The notes beneath the pieces are model-generated. The model was given only the letters and a program-made list of their open reading frames with translations. It ran no database searches and was not told where the DNA came from. A stretch of 9,010 nucleotides of DNA from the NCBI GenBank assembly GCA_009881125.1, contig WXFH01000161.1, positions 1 through 9,010 on the forward strand. The letters run 5' to 3'. This DNA is from Acidaminobacter sp. GTDB lineage: Bacteria > Bacillota_A > Clostridia > Peptostreptococcales > Acidaminobacteraceae. The translations under genes and the position numbers were made by a program. How positions within the stretch are numbered: position 1 is the stretch's first letter; every line of letters starts with the position of its first letter. Positions 6,731 through 9,010 of the stretch are shown piece after piece.

Positions 6731-6942
6731 GGATTTAGGGAATAATTGACAAAAACAACTTCCGAAGATCGAATCAATCAACGAAGGTTGCACAGTTTGA
6801 ATTGTAAAATAATTTCTCGAACTTCACCATTTATATCTACTGTGAAGTTAATGAAGTTGTTTTTGAACGAAATAAGCATTTGCAGACTTTTCAAATTTCT
6901 TAAACGTCATCGTTCCGAAAAACGTGACGGTACGTGCACGTC
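6731..6942. repeat. Dispersed repeat, copy B (decayed, extended form)
   Basis: The core at 6840-6942 aligns with copy C across CTGTGAAGTTAATGAAGTTG, GTTCCGAAAAACGTGAC and GGTACG-GCACGTCT. To its left, GGATTTAGGGAA (6731-6742) and TTGAATTGTAAAA (6797-6809) also match copy C in the same order. The repeat unit is therefore longer than the core, about 210-230 bp. This and copy D fill much of the gene-free interval 6440-6997. The part from 6560 to 6730 shows nothing recognisable. Confidence 0.65.
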
Positions 6943-6990
6943 TACCTGGCACCTGCTCTGAAGTTGATGAAGTTGGTTTTGAGGAAAAAA
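6943..6990. repeat. Dispersed repeat, partial copy D in tandem with B
   Basis: TACCTGGCACC (6943-6953) followed by CTGAAGTTGATGAAGTTGGTTTTGA repeats the left end of copy C. It then breaks off beside the mntA stop. It directly abuts copy B, giving a one-and-a-half-copy tandem. Confidence 0.6.
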
Positions 6991-6997
6991 TGATATA

Positions 6998-7309
6998 TCA
7001 AACCTTGCTATAAAAAATGGTACCTACCCTTTCGATGTGTTCAAGTAGGGCATCATTTTGAATACTTTTCCGATCTGAAATATCAAATTTATAAGGAAGG
7101 TCGAGATTGTCCAATTGCACCATTATAGAGAGTAGATCTTCCAGCCTCAATTGATCTCCCTCTAGCATCAAATCAATATCTGAGCCATTCTTGTAATTAC
7201 CAATGGCTCTAGAGCCATATAAGATGGCTTTCTCTACTTTGGGTTGTTTTTCGAAAACAGACCTGATTACTCTTTGTACATTTTCACTTAAACCATATTT
7301 CATGATCAT
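6998..7309 (-). CDS. mntA: MntA-type minimal nucleotidyltransferase antitoxin
   Basis: The 103-residue protein is a minimal nucleotidyltransferase. The signature GSX10DXD is exact: G32-S33, then D44 and D46 in GSRAIGNYKNGSDIDL, and a possible third carboxylate is D76 (KFDISD). In characterised MntA-HepT pairs, MntA inactivates the HEPN toxin by adding AMP to a tyrosine close to the RNase motif. The gene overlaps the upstream hepT by four bases (ATGA), so the pair is co-translated. A second ATG two codons later is an equally possible start. The length is normal for the HI0073-like family. The stop lies next to the dispersed repeat copy D, and no convincing terminator follows, apart from a short ACGTG/CACGT stem with a T-run inside copy B. 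Confidence 0.9.
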   Translation of the reverse strand: MIMKYGLSENVQRVIRSVFEKQPKVEKAILYGSRAIGNYKNGSDIDLMLEGDQLRLEDLLSIMVQLDNLDLPYKFDISDRKSIQNDALLEHIERVGTIFYSKV

Positions 7310-7722
7310 TCACTCTCTTTTTCTTGTTGACTCAACAATTTGTCTTTTAACAGAACAAACTCAGAGAAATAGTGATCATGTATTAAAGTAATGATCTCAT
7401 CTGCTGTAGCTTCGTTATAAGTATGACTTGTAAGATTTCTACTCTTAATCATTTCCATCCAGATTTCACCATTCTCTATCAAACCAAGCTGGAAAGATTC
7501 TCTGACAACATCTCTTGATCCAAACAGGTCAACTGTTCCTCTGGACAACAGGAAATCCTTCAATGTTTTCCAGGCCAATTCATGCGTATATTCAAATGAT
7601 TGAATAACGCCTTGTTTTTCCAAATTTGAAAGCTGTTTTGCATTCATAATTTCAATAGCCTCATTTAATTGACTCAATGCTTTGCGATAATTATCAAATC
7701 TTTGATGCCAACGAACGTCCAT
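7306..7722 (-). CDS. hepT: HepT-type HEPN toxin (HI0074 family)
   Basis: The 138-residue helical protein matches the family once called nucleotidyltransferase substrate-binding protein. The family-typical FEYTHELAWKTLKDFL and the HEPN RNase motif RNLTSHTY (R95, H100, Y102; pattern RX4HXY) are intact. The motif arginine and histidine form the RNase site, and the tyrosine is the residue modified by MntA in studied systems. The start at 7720-7722 is chosen because GGAGG (7729-7733) lies six bases upstream. An ATG at 7737 would start before that site and lacks its own. It is the first gene of a two-gene operon with mntA. Low GC and its position between repeats suggest acquisition. Confidence 0.9.
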   Translation of the reverse strand: MDVRWHQRFDNYRKALSQLNEAIEIMNAKQLSNLEKQGVIQSFEYTHELAWKTLKDFLLSRGTVDLFGSRDVVRESFQLGLIENGEIWMEMIKSRNLTSHTYNEATADEIITLIHDHYFSEFVLLKDKLLSQQEKESE

Positions 7723-7728
7723 GCCATA

Positions 7729-7733
7729 CCTCC
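7729..7733 (-). promoter_or_regulatory. Ribosome binding site of hepT
   Basis: GGAGG is six bases from the ATG at 7720-7722. It decides against the ATG at 7735-7737. Confidence 0.75.
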
Positions 7734-7757
7734 ACATAAATACGATATGATAATTAC

Positions 7758-7785
7758 ATTATACCAAGTTAAACCGCTTCAACAA
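7758..7785 (-). promoter_or_regulatory. hepT-mntA promoter
   Basis: On the minus strand, TTGTTG (-35, 7780-7785) and TATAAT (-10, 7758-7763) are 16 bases apart. An ATAAT-TAC-ATTAT inverted repeat (7750-7762) overlaps the -10 box and could bind a regulator. Confidence 0.65.
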
Positions 7786-7852
7786 CTACTAATGGTTTAT
7801 TAAGCTAGAGGGATTTGAATAGTGCCCCCTATTCATGTCTAAAACAAAAACA

Positions 7853-7887
7853 GGCTGCCGATGGTCGTTATACTACCATCGGCAGCC
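7853..7887 (-). terminator. Terminator of the relB-yoeB operon, made of the repeated 11-mer
   Basis: Perfect 13-bp arms (7853-7865 and 7875-7887) enclose a nine-base loop and are followed on the minus strand by TGTTTTTGTTTT. Each arm contains CTGCCGATGGT. It lies 137 bases beyond the yoeB stop. The rest of the interval 7786-8023 shows only a short TAGATT-AA-AATCTA inverted repeat near 7945. Confidence 0.8.
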
Positions 7888-8023
7888 AAATTAAATTGCT
7901 TTTCATAATAGAATTCTGAGCCAATCACGTCTGAAAAACAAACCTAGATTAAAATCTAAGCGTCAAATACCTCACTAATCGACATCGTTATGGGTTATTT
8001 ATCGATTGTAAATTTCTTAGAGT

Positions 8024-8290
8024 TCATTTGTCACGATAATGTGATCCGCATTGTGCAATAATAATTTGCTCTCCATCTACTCGATAAACTATTCGGTTAT
8101 TATCGTCTATTCGTCTACTCCAAAATCCTTTATAATCGTACTTTAAAGACTCTGGTTTTCCTATGCCGTCATAGCCATTTCTAATTATATCTTGTAAAAG
8201 TAGATTAATTCGCTTTAATGCTCTTTTATCCTGTGATTGCCAATACAAATAATCTTCCCAGCCTTCAGGTGTGAACGCTAGATTATTCAC
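8024..8290 (-). CDS. yoeB: YoeB/Txe-family toxin (ribosome-dependent mRNA endonuclease)
   Basis: The 88-residue protein closely follows E. coli YoeB: WEDYLYWQSQDKRALKRIN, then GKPESLKYDYKGFWSRRID, NNRIVYRV and the C-terminal CGSHYRDK. The catalytic set lines up one residue later than in E. coli: E47, R66, H84 and Y85. YoeB cleaves mRNA on the ribosome in the A site. The GTG start (8288-8290) is chosen because GAGGAG (8298-8303) lies seven bases upstream and the protein then starts like its relatives. The ATG at 8311 would add seven residues with no family counterpart. It overlaps the antitoxin gene by eight bases. The partner is a RelB/DinJ-type protein rather than the YefM/Phd type found in E. 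coli. Confidence 0.94.
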   Translation of the reverse strand: MNNLAFTPEGWEDYLYWQSQDKRALKRINLLLQDIIRNGYDGIGKPESLKYDYKGFWSRRIDDNNRIVYRVDGEQIIIAQCGSHYRDK

Positions 8291-8561
8291 GTTCCATCTC
8301 CTCAAGCTCATCCATAGACTTGACGATTAAATTACTTTCATCAAGTTGTGCTATAGCTTTCTTAAGTCTAGCCAAATTTGCGTCGCTATAGAACGGATCA
8401 TCATTCAGTGCAATTTCGAACGGAATCCTCCGCTCTCTTAAAACGGCTTTAGCAAAAAGATTAATCGCAACAGAGGTGTTCATACCTACTTCTGCACAAA
8501 AGGCGTCAAATTGTTTTTTTATATTCTCATCCATTCTCACACTTAATGTGGTTTGTGCCAT
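8283..8561 (-). CDS. relB: RelB/DinJ-family antitoxin
   Basis: The 92-residue protein has an N-terminal ribbon-helix-helix (TTLSVRMDENIKKQFDAFCAEVGMNTSVAINLFAKAVLRERRIPFEI, about 4-51), typical of RelB/DinJ antitoxins. An acidic C-terminal tail (about 52-92, ending ELEEMERE) should wrap and neutralise the YoeB-like toxin. The ribbon-helix-helix dimer should bind the palindrome over the promoter, giving autoregulation strengthened by the toxin. AAAGAGGTGAT lies just upstream of the ATG (8559-8561). It is the first gene of the pair, with its stop inside the toxin gene. The family is clear, but which of RelB or DinJ it is closest to cannot be decided by eye. Confidence 0.9.
   Translation of the reverse strand: MAQTTLSVRMDENIKKQFDAFCAEVGMNTSVAINLFAKAVLRERRIPFEIALNDDPFYSDANLARLKKAIAQLDESNLIVKSMDELEEMERE
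8298..8303 (-). promoter_or_regulatory. Ribosome binding site of yoeB
   Basis: GAGGAG inside the antitoxin gene is seven bases from the GTG at 8288-8290. It decides that start. Confidence 0.7.
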
Positions 8562-8583
8562 CTAAATCACCTCTTTCTATTTG

Positions 8584-8619
8584 TGTGCTTATTATAGCAC
8601 ATATCGCATACAATTTCAA
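8584..8619 (-). promoter_or_regulatory. relB-yoeB promoter with overlapping operator
   Basis: On the minus strand, TTGAAA (-35, 8614-8619) and TATAAT (-10, 8591-8596) are separated by 17 bases, near perfect for sigma-A. The inverted repeat TGTGCT-TATTAT-AGCACA (8584-8601) encloses the -10 box. A bound ribbon-helix-helix antitoxin would block RNA polymerase. Confidence 0.8.
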
Positions 8620-8670
8620 TACAACGTCACACAAAGTTTGGTTTGTCCATACTATCAAAATGAAGTCTTA

Positions 8671-8704
8671 AACAATTCCCTAAATGAGGATTTAGGGAAC
8701 TGTT
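8671..8704. repeat. Hairpin at the outer end of repeat copy C
   Basis: Perfect 10-bp arms TTCCCTAAAT (8676-8685) and ATTTAGGGAA (8690-8699) enclose the loop GAGG. AACA/TGTT outside one mismatch extends the stem to 8671-8704. The right arm recurs in copy B at 6733-6742 without its left partner. There is no T-run, so it is not a typical terminator. Confidence 0.6.
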
Positions 8705-8917
8705 GACTGCTGCAAAGAAAAGCAGCCCCTGTTGAAATTTCTGAGAGGCTGCTCGTAGGTCTTCATTGAATTGTAAAACAATTTCATCATTTTCGCTATC
8801 TTTACCTGGCACCGGCTGTGAAGTTAATGAAGTTGTTTTTGAAAGAAACAAGCATTTACAGGCTTTTCAAAATACTTTAACGTTAGTGTTCCGAAAAACG
8901 TGACAGGTACGGGCACG
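8688..8917. repeat. Dispersed repeat, copy C (most complete form)
   Basis: The core 8803-8909 is bounded by TACCTGGCAC and the imperfect inverse GTGACAGGTA (9 of 10 bases). Its interior matches copies A and B (CTGTGAAGTTAATGAAGTTG, CGTTAGTGTTCCGAAAAACGTGAC). The left extension (GGATTTAGGGAA, TTGAATTGTAAAA) matches copy B in order. A 74-codon reading frame over this region is produced by the repeat and hairpin and is not called as a gene. The copy ends inside an istA-like reading frame. Confidence 0.7.
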
Positions 8918-9010
8918 TCTTTCTGAGGAGTGCTTATCGGGATAGAAGATCCAATAAACTTCTTCATCAGACTTGTCTTTGATGTCTTCAAAGCTCAATC
9001 CTAACTCATC
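8867..9010 (-). pseudogene. istA: IS21-family transposase IstA, internal fragment cut by a repeat
   Basis: The reading frame enters from the right edge and gives 47 residues before a TGA at 8867-8869. The first part, LGLSFEDIKDKSDEEVYWIFYPDK, resembles the IstA segment after the N-terminal helix-turn-helix, where relatives have GLSWPLP-x-LDDxxLExLLFP. From about 8925 leftward the frame runs into repeat copy C (RARTCHVFRNTNVKVF) and stops, so the transposase is truncated by insertion of, or recombination at, the repeat. No istB is seen in the window. The start lies outside the window. Similarity is judged from a short stretch, so the family call is moderate. Confidence 0.6.

Noticed and set aside
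8627..8851. A 74-codon minus-strand reading frame that could be a small gene
   Set aside because: It covers the hairpin 8671-8704 and the outer part of repeat copy C, has no convincing ribosome binding site, and its counterpart in copy B is broken. Its coding look comes from repeat DNA.
1621..8917. Repeat copies A-D as a CRISPR array
   Set aside because: The copies are long, imperfect and kilobases apart, without regular spacers or cas genes.

Overview
The window looks like a chromosomal segment of a member of the Bacillota, probably a clostridial lineage. This is inferred from strong AGGAGG-type ribosome binding sites, GTG and TTG starts, sigma-A-type promoters with 16-18 bp spacing, and a comM(yifB)-dprA pair. 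The genus cannot be fixed from the sequence. Every supported gene is on the minus strand, so the operons read from right to left.

Right edge (about 8600-9010): an interrupted N-terminal remnant of an IS21-type istA transposase gene, cut by a dispersed repeat (copy C). Next (8024-8601) comes a RelB/DinJ-YoeB toxin-antitoxin operon with a consensus promoter whose -10 box lies inside a palindrome. A repeated-sequence terminator hairpin follows (7853-7887). A HepT-MntA (HEPN/nucleotidyltransferase) toxin-antitoxin operon occupies 6998-7785. An intergenic zone with decayed repeats (B and D) separates it from a ZIP-family metal transporter gene (5615-6439), which has its own terminator hairpin.

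The centre (1771-5436) is a more GC-rich operon: comM (YifB-type AAA+ ATPase), dprA (RecA loader in transformation), and a REP-associated tyrosine transposase (RAYT) whose start overlaps the dprA stop. Just downstream lies copy A of a dispersed palindrome-ended repeat (1621-1739) that is the likely RAYT substrate. The left end holds a HigB-HigA toxin-antitoxin operon (104-1577) whose antitoxin carries a C-terminal ImmA/IrrE-type HExxH peptidase domain. It closes with a perfect 18-bp terminator hairpin (23-68).

The most unexpected signal is an 11-base word, CTGCCGATGGT, present seven times without mismatch in 9 kb, against about 0.004 expected by chance. Five copies build the stems of three terminator hairpins. 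Two lie inside the dprA coding sequence in opposite orientations and share 14 bases. Dispersed copies that double as terminators and also sit inside a transformation gene are what DNA uptake sequences look like in Neisseria and Pasteurellaceae. Such a signal is not established in Bacillota, so this is a hypothesis that a whole-genome count would settle.
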